Shown piece by piece: positions 7,687-17,430 of a stretch of 43,214 nucleotides of DNA. The stretch's first letter is position 1, and each line of letters begins with the position of its first letter. Location of the stretch: contig JAFTQT010000063.1 in the NCBI GenBank assembly GCA_017462615.1, forward strand, positions 1 to 43,214, in the 5' to 3' direction. The notes under the pieces are model-generated. The model did no database searches. It had not been told where the DNA came from and was given only the letters and a program-made list of their open reading frames with translations. The position numbers were made by a program, and so were the translations under genes. This DNA is from Clostridia bacterium (GTDB lineage: Bacteria; Bacillota; Clostridia; Oscillospirales; CAG-272).

Positions 7687-9882
7687 ATGGAACTGAAAAT
7701 TGCTCTTGCCGGTAACCCCAATTGCGGCAAGACCACTCTGTTTAACGCATTGACCGGCTCCAACCAATACGTGGGCAACTGGCCGGGCGTTACGGTGGAA
7801 AAGAAGGAGGGCAAGCTGAAAAGGCACGACGGCGTGATCATCACCGACCTGCCCGGCATTTATTCCCTTTCCCCCTATACGCTGGAGGAGGTAGTAGCCC
7901 GCAATTATCTCACCGTGGAGCGCCCCGACGCCATCCTCAATATTGTGGACGGTACCAATCTGGAGCGCAACCTGTATCTGACCACCCAGCTGATGGAGAT
8001 CGGCATTCCCGTGGTGGTGGCCATCAATATGATGGATATCGTGCGCAAAAACGGCGACGAGATCAAAACCGACGCACTGGCCGAAAAGCTGGGGTGTCCC
8101 GTTTTGGAGATCTCAGCCCTGAAAAGCGACGGCGTGCTGGTGGCGGCCGAGATGGCCATTGAAGCGGCCAAAGCAAAAAAGATCCCACAGCCCATCATGT
8201 TCTCCGGCAAGGTGGAGCACGCCATTGCCCACGTGGAGGAGGCCACCGTGCATCACTTCCCCGAGGAGCAGCAGCGCTGGTACGCCATCAAGATCTTTGA
8301 GCGGGATACCCGTGTGCTTTCCGAGCTGCAGATCGACGAAAAGGTCAAGATGCATATCGAGCAAGACATTCTCAAGGTAGAAAAGGCTCTGGATGACGAT
8401 GCTGAGGCGGTGATCATCAACGAGCGCTACAGCTTTATTGCCAGCATCATCGGCGACTGCTACAAGAAGAAAAACGCCAACGCGCTCTCCGTTTCCGAGA
8501 AGATCGACCGCATCGCCACCAATCGGATCCTCGCCCTGCCCATTTTCGCTGTGATCATGTGGTTGGTCTACTTCCTTTCCATCGGCTCGATCGGTGATTT
8601 TACCGTCATCTTCATGAACAACGGCCTCTTCGGTTCCTTTGCCGAAACGGCAGCTGCCGGTGACCTGCCTGCCTTTATGGGCAGCTGGATCAGCATCCCC
8701 GAGCTTTTGGATCGGGTGCTGTTGAATGCGGCCGGTGAGCCCACCGTGTTCCCTTGGCTCTACTCCCTCATCCAGGACGGCATCGTGGGCGGCGTTGGTG
8801 CCGTGCTTGGCTTCGTGCCCCAGATGCTGGTGCTGTTCCTGCTGCTGTCCCTTCTGGAGGATTGCGGCTATATGTCCCGTATCGCCTTTATTATGGACCG
8901 TCTGTTCCGCAAATTCGGCCTCTCCGGCAAATCCTTTATCCCCATGCTGGTGGGCACCGGCTGCAGCGTCCCCGGCATCATGGCCTCCCGCACCATTGAG
9001 CAGGATCGTGACCGCAAAATGACCGTCATGACCACCGCCTTTATGCCCTGCGGCGCCAAAATGCCCATTGTGGGCTTGATCGCCGCTGCCCTTTTCAGTA
9101 ACTCTCCGATGGGCGGCGCGTGGGTGGCCACCAGCGCCTACTTTCTGGGCGTTGGCGCGGTGATCCTTTCCGGCCTGATGCTGAAAAAGACAAGGCCCTT
9201 CCGCGGCGAGCCCGCCCCCTTTGTGATGGAGCTGCCCGCCTACCACGCGCCCGTAGCCGGAAACGTGCTGCGCACCACCTGGGAGCGCGGGTGGAGCTTC
9301 ATCAAGCGTGCCGGCACCGTCATTATGGCTGCCAGCATGATCATCTGGATGCTCAACAACCTCTCCTTCGAGGGTGGCTTCCATTATATCACCGAGGCAG
9401 CAGGCGGCAGATCCATTTTGGAAATGATCGGCTCCGGCGTGGCCTGGCTCTTCAAGCCCCTCGGGTTCGGCTACTGGCAAGCAGCCGTTGCCACCGTTCT
9501 TGGCCTTGTGGCCAAGGAGGAGGTAGTGGGCGTGTTCGGTGCCCTTGGTATGGGCTCCGCTGAGGAAGCCATTGCGCAAATCTTCGGCGGCAGCGGCCTT
9601 GTGGGCTTCTCCTTTATGGTCTTCAACCTGCTCTGTGCCCCCTGCTTTGCCGCCATGGGCGCCATCAAGCGGGAAATGAACGACCCCAAATGGACGGCGT
9701 TTGCCATTTCCTATATGTGCGTATTCGCCTACATGATCTCCTTCATCATTTACCGTATTGGCGCGCTGTTTATCACGGGCTTTACCCTGCCCAACATCAT
9801 CGGTGCCGTGATTGCACTTCTGTTCCTTTGCCTGTTTGGCTACATGGTGGCACGTCCTGTGAAGGACGTCGCCAAGGCATAA
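7687..9882 (+). CDS. feoB: FeoB, ferrous iron transporter with GTPase domain
   Basis: A 731-residue membrane protein that imports Fe(II). The N-terminal G domain shows G1 GNPNCGKTT (about residues 8-16), switch/G3 TDLPGIYSL and G4 NMMD, followed by the helical insertion domain. From about residue 280 the membrane part contains the two inverted gate repeats, including LVGTGCSVPGIMASRTIEQ and MPCGAKMPI, which carry conserved gate cysteines. I chose the ATG at 7687 with AAAGGA upstream; the in-frame ATG at 7663 follows the operator with no ribosome site. Length and motifs are complete. It is followed 12 bases later by a small Cys-rich gene. Confidence 0.95.
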   Translation: MELKIALAGNPNCGKTTLFNALTGSNQYVGNWPGVTVEKKEGKLKRHDGVIITDLPGIYSLSPYTLEEVVARNYLTVERPDAILNIVDGTNLERNLYLTTQLMEIGIPVVVAINMMDIVRKNGDEIKTDALAEKLGCPVLEISALKSDGVLVAAEMAIEAAKAKKIPQPIMFSGKVEHAIAHVEEATVHHFPEEQQRWYAIKIFERDTRVLSELQIDEKVKMHIEQDILKVEKALDDDAEAVIINERYSFIASIIGDCYKKKNANALSVSEKIDRIATNRILALPIFAVIMWLVYFLSIGSIGDFTVIFMNNGLFGSFAETAAAGDLPAFMGSWISIPELLDRVLLNAAGEPTVFPWLYSLIQDGIVGGVGAVLGFVPQMLVLFLLLSLLEDCGYMSRIAFIMDRLFRKFGLSGKSFIPMLVGTGCSVPGIMASRTIEQDRDRKMTVMTTAFMPCGAKMPIVGLIAAALFSNSPMGGAWVATSAYFLGVGAVILSGLMLKKTRPFRGEPAPFVMELPAYHAPVAGNVLRTTWERGWSFIKRAGTVIMAASMIIWMLNNLSFEGGFHYITEAAGGRSILEMIGSGVAWLFKPLGFGYWQAAVATVLGLVAKEEVVGVFGALGMGSAEEAIAQIFGGSGLVGFSFMVFNLLCAPCFAAMGAIKREMNDPKWTAFAISYMCVFAYMISFIIYRIGALFITGFTLPNIIGAVIALLFLCLFGYMVARPVKDVAKA

Positions 9883-9894
9883 GGAGGCTGGCAT

Positions 9895-10056
9895 ATGTGG
9901 CTCTCTTATCTCCTCATTGGTCTCATTGGTGCTGCTTTTGTAGCCATTGTGACCGTCGGCATCCGCAACAGGCGCCTCGGTAAGCATTCCTGCTCCTGCG
10001 GTGGAAATTGCGGTGCCTGCGGCTGCTGTCCCAGCGCTAAAAAAGAAGAAAAATGA
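9895..10056 (+). CDS. FeoB-associated Cys-rich membrane protein
   Basis: A 53-residue protein. It has one N-terminal membrane span (LLIGLIGAAFVAIVTVGI), a short basic linker and then a cysteine cluster CSCGGNCGACGCC before a lysine-rich tail. Small proteins of this shape commonly follow feoB in Firmicutes and are annotated as FeoB-associated Cys-rich membrane proteins; their exact role (a FeoC-like accessory, or metal handling) is not settled. AAGGAGG lies 8 bases before the ATG, and the gene starts 12 bases after feoB. The count of six cysteines in thirteen residues makes metal or cluster binding likely. Confidence 0.88.
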   Translation: MWLSYLLIGLIGAAFVAIVTVGIRNRRLGKHSCSCGGNCGACGCCPSAKKEEK

Positions 10057-10085
10057 AAAAAGCCCCCAAACGGGGTGAGAAAATT

Positions 10086-10124
10086 AAAGAAACGCGTGTT
10101 CCCGACGGGAACACGCGTTTCTTT
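10086..10124. terminator. Bidirectional terminator between feo and opp operons
   Basis: A 19-bp perfect stem (10086-10104 with 10106-10124), flanked by A-rich and T-rich feet, separates the convergent feo and opp transcripts. It touches the stop codon of the minus-strand small gene. Confidence 0.9.
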
Positions 10125-10382
10125 TTAGCTTGCAAGCAACCAGAAGATAAAGAACGCAGCGGCGATGATGCCAAGGGTCACAAGGCAAGGAATAAACATC
10201 AGCTTCACGCTCTCCCAGTAGGTGCGTGCGCAAGCCTTGAAGCGGTCGGTGGGATCCAGGGGCGTGAGGGGTCGCGCATCGCGCTGCTCACGCCGCCGAT
10301 TACCAAAGGCCGACATATCGGCGAGGCTTCTGCCATCGTCGATATAGCGGATCTTCTCCTTTTTCTGCTTCTTTTTGCTCAT
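10125..10382 (-). CDS. Small basic membrane protein of unknown function at the end of the opp operon
   Basis: An 85-residue protein. The N-terminus is lysine-rich (MSKKKQKKEKIRY), followed by IDDGRSLADMSAFG, a polar linker, an amphipathic stretch and one C-terminal hydrophobic span (LVTLGIIAAAFFIFWLL). I do not recognise a named family, though small proteins with a DDGRxxADM motif occur in Clostridia. AAAGGAG lies just upstream of the ATG and the gap to oppF is 18 bases, so it is co-transcribed with the peptide importer. A tail-anchored topology with the bulk in the cytosol is likely. Confidence 0.7.
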   Translation of the reverse strand: MSKKKQKKEKIRYIDDGRSLADMSAFGNRRREQRDARPLTPLDPTDRFKACARTYWESVKLMFIPCLVTLGIIAAAFFIFWLLAS

Positions 10383-10400
10383 AAAAGCTCCTTTCGGGCA

Positions 10401-11399
10401 TCAAACCTTGCCGGCATAATGGCAGGCGGCAAAATGTCCGGGCTCACACTCCCGATATTCCGGCTTCTGCTGCTTACAAAGCTCCGTGGCGTGGGGGCAA
10501 CGGGTGTGGAAGCGACAGCCGGAGGGGGGATTGGCAGGGGAAGGAATATCGCCCTTCAGAACGATGCGCTGCATCTTCACGTCGGGGTTGGGGTTGGGAA
10601 TGGCTGAGAACAGCGCCTTGGTGTAGGGATGCAGGGGATTGTCGAAGATATCCTTCTTGGTACCGAACTCCATCATAGCGCCCAGATACATCACGCCAAT
10701 CTTATCCGAAATAAACTTGACCACGGAAAGATCGTGAGAAATGAAGAGATAAGAAAGATTCATCGACCGCTGCAGATCCTTCAAAAGGTTGATGATCTGC
10801 GCCTGAATGGACACGTCCAGCGCCGAAACAGGCTCGTCACACACCACAAGGCGGGGCTTTACCGACAACGCACGGGCAATACAGATGCGCTGACGCTGAC
10901 CGCCGGAGAACTCGTGAGGATAGCGCTCGTAGTAATAGTCGCGCAGGCCGCACTTCTCCATCAGATCCATCACGTAATCCTTGACCTCGTTCTTGGGCAC
11001 AATGCCGTGCACCAGCACCGGCTCGGAGAGGATATCACCTACCGTGCTACGGGGCGGGAGGGAGGAATAGGGATCCTGGAAGATGATCTGCATATCGGTG
11101 CGGATGGGACGCATCTGCGCCTTGGTGTAGTTGGTAATATCCTTGCCGTCAAAGAGAATTTGACCACCGTTTGCGGGGTAAAGCTTCAGAATGGTACGGC
11201 CAAGAGTGGTTTTACCGCAGCCCGATTCACCCACGATACCGAGGGTCTCACCAGGTCTGAGGGTAAAGGACACGTCCTCCACCGCCACCAGCTCCGAAAG
11301 CACCTTGCCGGTGATGGATTTTTTCAGGGGGAAGGTTTTGCGGAGATGATTGACCTCAAGCAGAGGCGCATCCGCGGAATTTTTGATCTGCTCATCCAT
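10401..11399 (-). CDS. oppF: Oligopeptide ABC importer, ATP-binding subunit OppF
   Basis: A 332-residue ABC ATPase. Walker [10 protein letters not shown] (about residues 57-65), Q-loop [10 protein letters not shown], signature SGGQRQR, Walker B LVVCDEP and the H-loop ISHDLSVV are all present. The C-terminal RCPHATELC...GHFAACH is the cysteine-containing extension typical of the peptide importers. It should pair with OppD under the OppBC channel. The start codon overlaps the oppD stop in TAATG, so the two are translationally coupled, with a GGAGG just upstream. Normal length for OppF. Confidence 0.93.
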   Translation of the reverse strand: MDEQIKNSADAPLLEVNHLRKTFPLKKSITGKVLSELVAVEDVSFTLRPGETLGIVGESGCGKTTLGRTILKLYPANGGQILFDGKDITNYTKAQMRPIRTDMQIIFQDPYSSLPPRSTVGDILSEPVLVHGIVPKNEVKDYVMDLMEKCGLRDYYYERYPHEFSGGQRQRICIARALSVKPRLVVCDEPVSALDVSIQAQIINLLKDLQRSMNLSYLFISHDLSVVKFISDKIGVMYLGAMMEFGTKKDIFDNPLHPYTKALFSAIPNPNPDVKMQRIVLKGDIPSPANPPSGCRFHTRCPHATELCKQQKPEYRECEPGHFAACHYAGKV

Positions 11400-12649
11400 T
11401 ACCGGTCACCTCCTTGCTTGGTTTCATCGTACAGATGGCACGCCACAAAGTGCGTGGGGCTGACCTGCACCATGCCGGGATACTCGCCGCTGCACTTGGC
11501 GGTGCACTTGGAGCATCTCTCCTTAAAGTAACAATGCTTGGGCATATTCACAGGGTTCGGCACGTTGCCGGGAATATTGAACAGCGTGTCGCTGTCCGAG
11601 TCCATGGTGGGCTTGGATTTCTGCAGGCCGATGGTGTAAGGATGACGGGGATCATGGAAGATTTCCGATACCGTTCCCCGCTCAATGACACGGCCGGCAT
11701 ACATGACCACCACGTAATCCGCCATCTCGGCAATGACGCCAAGGTCGTGGGTAATGAGCAGAATGGAGCCGTCCATCTTCTTTTTCAGATCCTGCAAAAG
11801 CTCCAGGATCTGCGCCTGAATGGTCACGTCAAGCGCCGTAGTGGGCTCGTCTGCGATGATCAGACGGGGATTGCAAATCAGTGCCATGGAGATCATCACG
11901 CGCTGACGCATACCGCCGGAAAGCTCGTGGGGGAAGGAGGCGTATACCCGCTCGGGTGCTGCAATGCCCACCAGGCTCAGCATTTCGAGGGATCTTGCCT
12001 TGGCCATCTCCTTGGTAGCACCGGGGGTATGGATAAAGGTCACCTCGTCCAGCTGCTCACCGATGGTGAACACCGGATTGAGGGAGGTCATGGGCTCCTG
12101 GAAGATCATGGCGATCTGTCTGCCGCGGATGCGGTGGATCTCATGGATGGGCATTTCGGCAATATCGTAGACCTTTTCCTCAATCTCATACTGCTGCTTG
12201 CCGTCGGCGGCGGTAGCCACCACAACAGGGTTGCCCTTTTCATCTCTCTTGTAGTCGGCGGCCTTGAAGCGGATCGAGCCGGAATAGATCTGACCCTGGG
12301 GACCCTGCAGCAGACGCATCACCGACATACTGGTAACGGATTTACCACAACCGGACTCGCCCACGATGCCAACGGTGGCATTTTTCGGCACCTCGAAGGA
12401 AACGCCGTTGACGGCCTTGACCACACCCTGGTCGGTAAAGAAATAGGTGTGCAGATCCTCGATCTCCAGAATGTTGGCATCGTCCTTCATCTGGGTGGTG
12501 AATTCGCTTTCAGCAGCCTTGCGGTGCTTTTTCTTTTCGAGCGCGTTCATCACCTTGCGGTTTTCCTTGGCAATGGCGCGAATCTCCTTGCCGGAAAGGT
12601 AGTGGCCGTTCTTTTTCTTCTCGTTTTTGTCCTTCAATATCAAAGCCAC
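11399..12649 (-). CDS. oppD: Oligopeptide ABC importer, ATP-binding subunit OppD
   Basis: An ABC ATPase of 416 residues, longer than usual OppD (about 330). The excess is a lysine-rich N-terminal extension of about 55 residues and an insertion of about 40 residues between Walker A (GESGCGKS) and the Q-loop (FQEPMTSLNP). Signature SGGMRQR, Walker B LIIADEP and H-loop ITHDLGV are intact, and the C-terminal RCSKCTAKC...HFVACH is the peptide-importer tail. The start is a GTG at 12649, eight bases after GAGGAGG; a GTG at 12658 lies inside that ribosome site. It starts 5 bases after the oppC stop. Confidence 0.9.
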   Translation of the reverse strand: MALILKDKNEKKKNGHYLSGKEIRAIAKENRKVMNALEKKKHRKAAESEFTTQMKDDANILEIEDLHTYFFTDQGVVKAVNGVSFEVPKNATVGIVGESGCGKSVTSMSVMRLLQGPQGQIYSGSIRFKAADYKRDEKGNPVVVATAADGKQQYEIEEKVYDIAEMPIHEIHRIRGRQIAMIFQEPMTSLNPVFTIGEQLDEVTFIHTPGATKEMAKARSLEMLSLVGIAAPERVYASFPHELSGGMRQRVMISMALICNPRLIIADEPTTALDVTIQAQILELLQDLKKKMDGSILLITHDLGVIAEMADYVVVMYAGRVIERGTVSEIFHDPRHPYTIGLQKSKPTMDSDSDTLFNIPGNVPNPVNMPKHCYFKERCSKCTAKCSGEYPGMVQVSPTHFVACHLYDETKQGGDR

Positions 12650-12654
12650 GGCAC

Positions 12655-13734
12655 TCACCTCCTCATCTTGGGGTCAAGGGCATCACGCAAGCCGTCACCC
12701 ACAAAGTTGAAGCCAAGCACGGCCAGAATGATGCAGATGCCGGGAGGACCCCATACGTTAAAGTAATTTTGCAGAATGTTCTGATCCTCCGCAACGATAT
12801 TGATCATCGTACCCCAGGCAGCGTACTTTTCGGGGGCGCCAAGCCCCAGATAGGAAAGGGACGCCTCGTAAAGGATCATGCTGCCAAGGCTCAGGCTCAT
12901 AGAAACAATGAGCTGAGGCATGACGTTGGGGATCAGATGCTTTGCGATCTTGCGGGCAGCGGAATAGCCCATGGCCTCTGCCGCTACCATGTACTCCTGC
13001 TCGCGAAGCGACAGGATCTGACCGCGCACCAGTCTTGCCGTACCCGACCAGGAAATCAGCGTGAGAAACGCCATCAGATAGTAGATCTTATATTGTCCCT
13101 TGATGCCGAAGGAGTCGATGAGCGTACCCACGATCAGCAAAATGGGGAAGCCGGGCAGACACATAAGGATATCGCAGATACGCATGATAACGGTATCCAC
13201 CCAACCGCCGAAATAGCCCGCAATGCCGCCGAATACCACGCCAAAAAACGTGATGATGAAGACGGCAAGGAAGCTGACCGCGAGAGACACGCGGCCGCCG
13301 TACATCAAACGGGCAAACACGTCCTTGCCGGTCTTATCCGTGCCAAGAGGGTGGCTCTTATCGGGCTTGGCCAGGGAATTGACGGTCTTGCCGGTCTCCA
13401 CCACCTGGTAAAAGGTATGGGTCTCGCCGTTTTCGTCGGTATAGGTGATCTCGCTGTAGGTGTATTCCACCTTGCCGGTCTCGTCCACGTCGCCCTGTCC
13501 CCACTGGTTGTAGACCACAGGACCCAGCCAGCAGAAGAGAAAGAGGGACACGATCATCACAAGGCCCACCACGCTGAGCTTGGAACGGAAGAAGCGGCGC
13601 AGCACCATCTGGGTAGGAGACATCAGTCGCACGTTTTTCTCGTGAGGCTCAGTCTCCTCTGCCGCCGGAGCGGCTACGGCCTCCACCTCGTCCGGCAGAG
13701 CCTCGTTTTCTTTTTTCAGTTCTTCAATTGCCAT
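12655..13734 (-). CDS. oppC: Oligopeptide ABC importer, permease OppC
   Basis: A 359-residue inner permease subunit. After a 45-residue charged N-terminus come a first span (VVGLVMIVSLFLFCWLGPVV), a roughly 70-residue external segment ending LGTDKTGKDVFARLMYGGR (the OppC hallmark) and five further spans containing the EAA-type loop (EYMVAAEAMGYSAARKIAKHLIPN). The external segment is longer than usual and rich in Asp, Glu and Thr. I chose the ATG at 13734 with AAGGAGG seven bases upstream. It lies 13 bases after oppB and overlaps the oppD ribosome site. Confidence 0.92.
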   Translation of the reverse strand: MAIEELKKENEALPDEVEAVAAPAAEETEPHEKNVRLMSPTQMVLRRFFRSKLSVVGLVMIVSLFLFCWLGPVVYNQWGQGDVDETGKVEYTYSEITYTDENGETHTFYQVVETGKTVNSLAKPDKSHPLGTDKTGKDVFARLMYGGRVSLAVSFLAVFIITFFGVVFGGIAGYFGGWVDTVIMRICDILMCLPGFPILLIVGTLIDSFGIKGQYKIYYLMAFLTLISWSGTARLVRGQILSLREQEYMVAAEAMGYSAARKIAKHLIPNVMPQLIVSMSLSLGSMILYEASLSYLGLGAPEKYAAWGTMINIVAEDQNILQNYFNVWGPPGICIILAVLGFNFVGDGLRDALDPKMRR

Positions 13735-13747
13735 TGTTACCCCTCCT

Positions 13748-14740
13748 TTACGCAAGCTTGACGCGGGGGTCCACCACGGCGTACATCAGGTCGGCAAGCA
13801 GCACGCCCAGCACGCTGAGGATGGCAAGGAACATGTTATAACCCATAATGAAGGGGATATCCGCCTCCATCATAGCCTTGAAGGCCACGTTACCAATGCC
13901 GGGCAGGTCAAACACCTGCTCGGTGATGATAGCGCCCGAAAAAAGGGAGGGCAAAAGGCCTGCAAGAGAGGTCACCAGGGGAATGAGGGTATTGCGGAAG
14001 GCGTGCTTGTACACAACGACCCGCTCCTTCAAACCCTTGGCGCGGGCGGTGCGGATGTAGTCAGAATTCAGCACCTCCAGCATCTCGGTACGGGTCATAC
14101 GCATACGACCGCCAATGCTGAGGATAACAACGGTGAGAATGGGGATGAACATATGGCGCACGTAGTCGCCGAGAAGTGCCATACCCGACAGCGTCTGCGT
14201 AGCGTCAATGAGACCTGAGGGTGGGAACCACCCCAGCTTCATGGCCAGCACGTTCTTGAGGATCTGACCGAAGAAGAAGGAGGGCAGCGAAATGCCGATC
14301 ATCACAAGCACGGTGACAAGGTAATCACGGATGGAATACTGATGGGTGGCTGCCGTGATGCCGAGGGGAATGGCAATGAGAAACTCAAATATGGTCGCAA
14401 TGGCCGCAACCGCAAAGGAAACGCCCATTTTGCTGACGATCACGTCAATGACGGGGGCGCCGTACTTGAAGCTGGTACCGAAGTCGAATTGACATAGCTT
14501 CACCAGCCAGTTAAAGTACCCCTTGAGGATGCCCATAAAGGAATCGTCCTCAAGACCGTAGAGCTTCTTCATATTCTCCACCGTTTCCTCGGGAATAGTG
14601 GCGCCGCCCTGGTTCATTGCCGCGATCTTGTTCTCGATAAAATCCACGGGCATGCAACGAATGAGCACGTAGATAATAAGGGATACACCGAGCAGGATCA
14701 GCAATGACAGAGCCAGTCGCTTGAGAATATATTTTAACAT
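13748..14740 (-). CDS. oppB: Oligopeptide ABC importer, permease OppB
   Basis: A 330-residue permease with the classic N-terminus MLKYILKRLALSLLILLGVSLIIYVLIRCMPVDFIE and six membrane spans. The EAA loop (SDYIRTARAKGLKERVVVYKHAFRN) and the ending YAVVDPRVKLA are typical of OppB/DppB. It forms the channel with OppC. An AGAGGAAA ribosome site precedes the ATG. A stem-loop separates it from oppA upstream, which would let the binding protein be made in excess. Confidence 0.93.
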   Translation of the reverse strand: MLKYILKRLALSLLILLGVSLIIYVLIRCMPVDFIENKIAAMNQGGATIPEETVENMKKLYGLEDDSFMGILKGYFNWLVKLCQFDFGTSFKYGAPVIDVIVSKMGVSFAVAAIATIFEFLIAIPLGITAATHQYSIRDYLVTVLVMIGISLPSFFFGQILKNVLAMKLGWFPPSGLIDATQTLSGMALLGDYVRHMFIPILTVVILSIGGRMRMTRTEMLEVLNSDYIRTARAKGLKERVVVYKHAFRNTLIPLVTSLAGLLPSLFSGAIITEQVFDLPGIGNVAFKAMMEADIPFIMGYNMFLAILSVLGVLLADLMYAVVDPRVKLA

Positions 14741-14770
14741 AATTTCCTCTATCTTATAAAAGATTGGTTC

Positions 14771-14794
14771 CCTGCCCGCCTACAGGCGGGCAGG
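14771..14794 (-). terminator. Stem-loop between oppA and oppB (attenuator)
   Basis: A 10-bp perfect GC-rich stem (14771-14780 with 14785-14794) with a 4-base loop lies in the oppA-oppB gap and lacks a strong T-run on the minus strand. It probably protects the oppA message or lowers read-through rather than fully ending transcription. Confidence 0.6.
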
Positions 14795-14809
14795 TGACGT
14801 CAGTTCTGA

Positions 14810-17392
14810 TCAGTTGGCGAACTCAATATCCCAGATGCGATCCAGAGGAGAGCTGTAGGGATTGATATCAGCGGGAAGAGTGGAGGTCTTGATCACGTTG
14901 GCATTGTAGGCATACAGCACCTTGCGCTGGTAAACAGGCATCTCCACAGCCAGATCCAGCACGTAACCCATAGCCTCCTTGTAAAGAGCGGCGCGCTCCT
15001 TCTGGTCGTTGGTCTCGCGGGCAGCGTCGATCTTATCGGAAAGCTGGTTCAGAATGCTGTTCTCATACACGTACTTGCCGGGCTCCTGCTTGAAGGCGTT
15101 GTAGCCCCAGGCAAGCGTGCTGGTGGCGGTAGAATTCTTGTGGTAGACCTGGTACATATCAGGGTCGATGGTGGAGCCCCAAGCGGCAGCCCATACGGCA
15201 AGAGAGCCGGTGGAAAGCTTGGTGAGCGCCTGGGTATCCGGTACCACCTCAATATCCCAGCCGCACTCGTTGAGAAGGTTGGCGGCAGACTGGAAGGTCT
15301 GGTAGGTGGGGTGGTCGGTGAGGTTTGCGCCTGCAATGGTAAACTTGATAGACAGAGCGCTGTCACCCTCGCTGACGCCGGCAGCGAGCATATAGTCTTG
15401 AATCTGCTTTTTTGCAAACTCTCTGTCAAAGCGCACGGCAATATACTCGCTGTGGAGGTTATCACGGTCGGTCTTGCCCTGCTCGTCCTTGGGGTATGCC
15501 CAGCTGACGATGGACATAGGCCAGTAGATGGTCTCTGCCATACCGGTGCTGTAATAGGACAGCGCAAGGCTGGTGTCCATGGCAGCCATGATCGCCTTTC
15601 TGAGGTTGATATCGGGGACCAAACGGGCGTTGATGCCGATGTAACCGTAACCAAGCTGGTCAGTCCAATCGGTCTCCATGCCCTTGCCCTTCAGAGAGTT
15701 GAGCTTATCGATGTTATTCTGGGTGAACTGAGGGGTAACGAAGTGCACAGCACCGCTCTCCAGCACGCTGATGGCGTTGGTGGCGCTGACCACCTGGTAG
15801 CGCACCTTCTCGATCTTGGGCTGGCCAAGGAGGAAATTGTCGTTTCTCTTGAAGTAAACCACGTTGTTGCTGTAGAAGGCGTTGCCGTCGGGGTTGCTGT
15901 TGTTGTTGGCGTCGGTTGCCTGATAAGCACCGGCACCCATGGGAACCTTGATGTTACGGGTGGACTGGATCTCGTTCTTCATGAAGTCAAAGCTGTTGTA
16001 CTCCACGCCGAACTTGTTGTTAGCAATGTCTACGGTGCGACCCTCGGCATAGTAATGCTGGGGTGCTACGGCAAAGGCAAAGTTCCAAACGGCCTTGGGG
16101 TCAATGCCGTTGATCTTGATCTGCAGCACGTCATAGGTGCCGTCAACGGCAGGAGTGCCGTCAGCATTGTGCTGCTTTGCAATGGTGTATTCGGTACCGT
16201 TTACGGTGATCTTATCCGCTGCGGTAGCGCTGTGGCCGAGGGACACAATGCCGGAGATGTTCTTGATCTTCAGCTCGCCGCCCTCCATCTTCTCGTCCAG
16301 AATGACCTCCTTCGCCTTGGCGGTGAACTCGGTCAGCATCTTCTGGGCGGTGGCCCAGTAGGTCAGGATCTCGTGCAGGCTCTGCTCCACCTTGGTGTCG
16401 TACACGTACTGCACGGCAGAATCCATATCCTTGCAAACGGCGGAGTTATACTGACGGTTGACCTTGACGATCTTGGACTTATCCTCGACCTCCTTGCCCT
16501 CGCTGTTCAGCTTCTTGCCGTACTCCAGGGTAACCAGACCCTCGGCGTACATAAAGGAGGTGACGGCGTCAAACTCACCAGTGGACTTGTAGGGCTCCTC
16601 GGTGTAGGCGTCCTTAGCGCTGGCGTAGTCGGTATAAAGCTCTTCCTCGAAGAGCTTCAGCGCCTGCTTGTAGTCGGCAAGCAGCTGGGCGTTGGTCACC
16701 TTGCTGGGATCGGCGCTGACAGCCTCCTTGTAGCCGGAGCTGAGGGAGTGCTTGCTGATGGCATCCTTCATCTGGGCAACAGTGGCGCTGTAGCTGCCGG
16801 CCGTGGGAGTCTTACCAGTCTGCATAAACAGGGTGATCAGCTCATTGATACGGTTCTTGGCTCTGGTGCTGGCACCGGAGGTGATGGTATCCTCCACGTT
16901 GCCGGAATCGGCACCGAAGGTCTGGGTACGGTAGTCCTTCAGACCCACGATATCGGTGGAGTACATGGTGGAGGAGCCGGTGTAGACCGGATCCAGGTAC
17001 ACGTACAGATTAAAGAGCACGTCCTCCATCGTGAGAGGATGGCCGTCAGAGAACTTGATACCGTTCTTCAACACGAAGGTGTAGGTGGTGTACTTGCCGT
17101 CATAGCTGCTGGCATAGTCCTTGGTCACAACGGCGTACTTGTCGCCGAAGGCCACCACGGCCTCGTTGTTCTTGTAGTCGGTGGTCAGCATACCGATCTG
17201 CGTCATGGACACGATGGTAACGTCTGCACCGGTAGTGGAATAGAAGGGGTTGAACAGGCCGTCCAGCTCCTCGGACATGATGACCAGTGCATCGGGATTC
17301 TGCTTCTGCTGATTCTTTTTGCAGGATGCAAGCAGCGTCACAGTACCAAGCAGCATGGTCAAGCAAAGGATGAGTGAAATGATCTTTTTCAT
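14810..17392 (-). CDS. oppA: Oligopeptide-binding lipoprotein OppA (extracellular solute-binding family 5), enlarged
   Basis: An 860-residue lipoprotein with signal MKKIISLILCLTMLLGTVTLLASC, where the cysteine is lipid-modified. It starts like a family 5 peptide-binding protein (IMSEELDGLFNPFYST, KYTTYTFVLKNGIKFSDGHPLTMEDVLFNLYVY) and ends like one (AAWGSTIDPDMYQVY, LYKEAMGYVLDLAVEMPVYQRK). Typical members have about 540-600 residues; here a helical, charged segment of some 250 residues (about 140-390) is inserted after the first lobe strand set. I chose the ATG at 17392 with GGAGG upstream. It feeds peptides to OppBCDF encoded directly downstream. Confidence 0.9.
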   Translation of the reverse strand: MKKIISLILCLTMLLGTVTLLASCKKNQQKQNPDALVIMSEELDGLFNPFYSTTGADVTIVSMTQIGMLTTDYKNNEAVVAFGDKYAVVTKDYASSYDGKYTTYTFVLKNGIKFSDGHPLTMEDVLFNLYVYLDPVYTGSSTMYSTDIVGLKDYRTQTFGADSGNVEDTITSGASTRAKNRINELITLFMQTGKTPTAGSYSATVAQMKDAISKHSLSSGYKEAVSADPSKVTNAQLLADYKQALKLFEEELYTDYASAKDAYTEEPYKSTGEFDAVTSFMYAEGLVTLEYGKKLNSEGKEVEDKSKIVKVNRQYNSAVCKDMDSAVQYVYDTKVEQSLHEILTYWATAQKMLTEFTAKAKEVILDEKMEGGELKIKNISGIVSLGHSATAADKITVNGTEYTIAKQHNADGTPAVDGTYDVLQIKINGIDPKAVWNFAFAVAPQHYYAEGRTVDIANNKFGVEYNSFDFMKNEIQSTRNIKVPMGAGAYQATDANNNSNPDGNAFYSNNVVYFKRNDNFLLGQPKIEKVRYQVVSATNAISVLESGAVHFVTPQFTQNNIDKLNSLKGKGMETDWTDQLGYGYIGINARLVPDINLRKAIMAAMDTSLALSYYSTGMAETIYWPMSIVSWAYPKDEQGKTDRDNLHSEYIAVRFDREFAKKQIQDYMLAAGVSEGDSALSIKFTIAGANLTDHPTYQTFQSAANLLNECGWDIEVVPDTQALTKLSTGSLAVWAAAWGSTIDPDMYQVYHKNSTATSTLAWGYNAFKQEPGKYVYENSILNQLSDKIDAARETNDQKERAALYKEAMGYVLDLAVEMPVYQRKVLYAYNANVIKTSTLPADINPYSSPLDRIWDIEFAN

Positions 17393-17430
17393 ATTTGCCT
17401 CCATAATATCTTTCATTTAATTAAATACGT

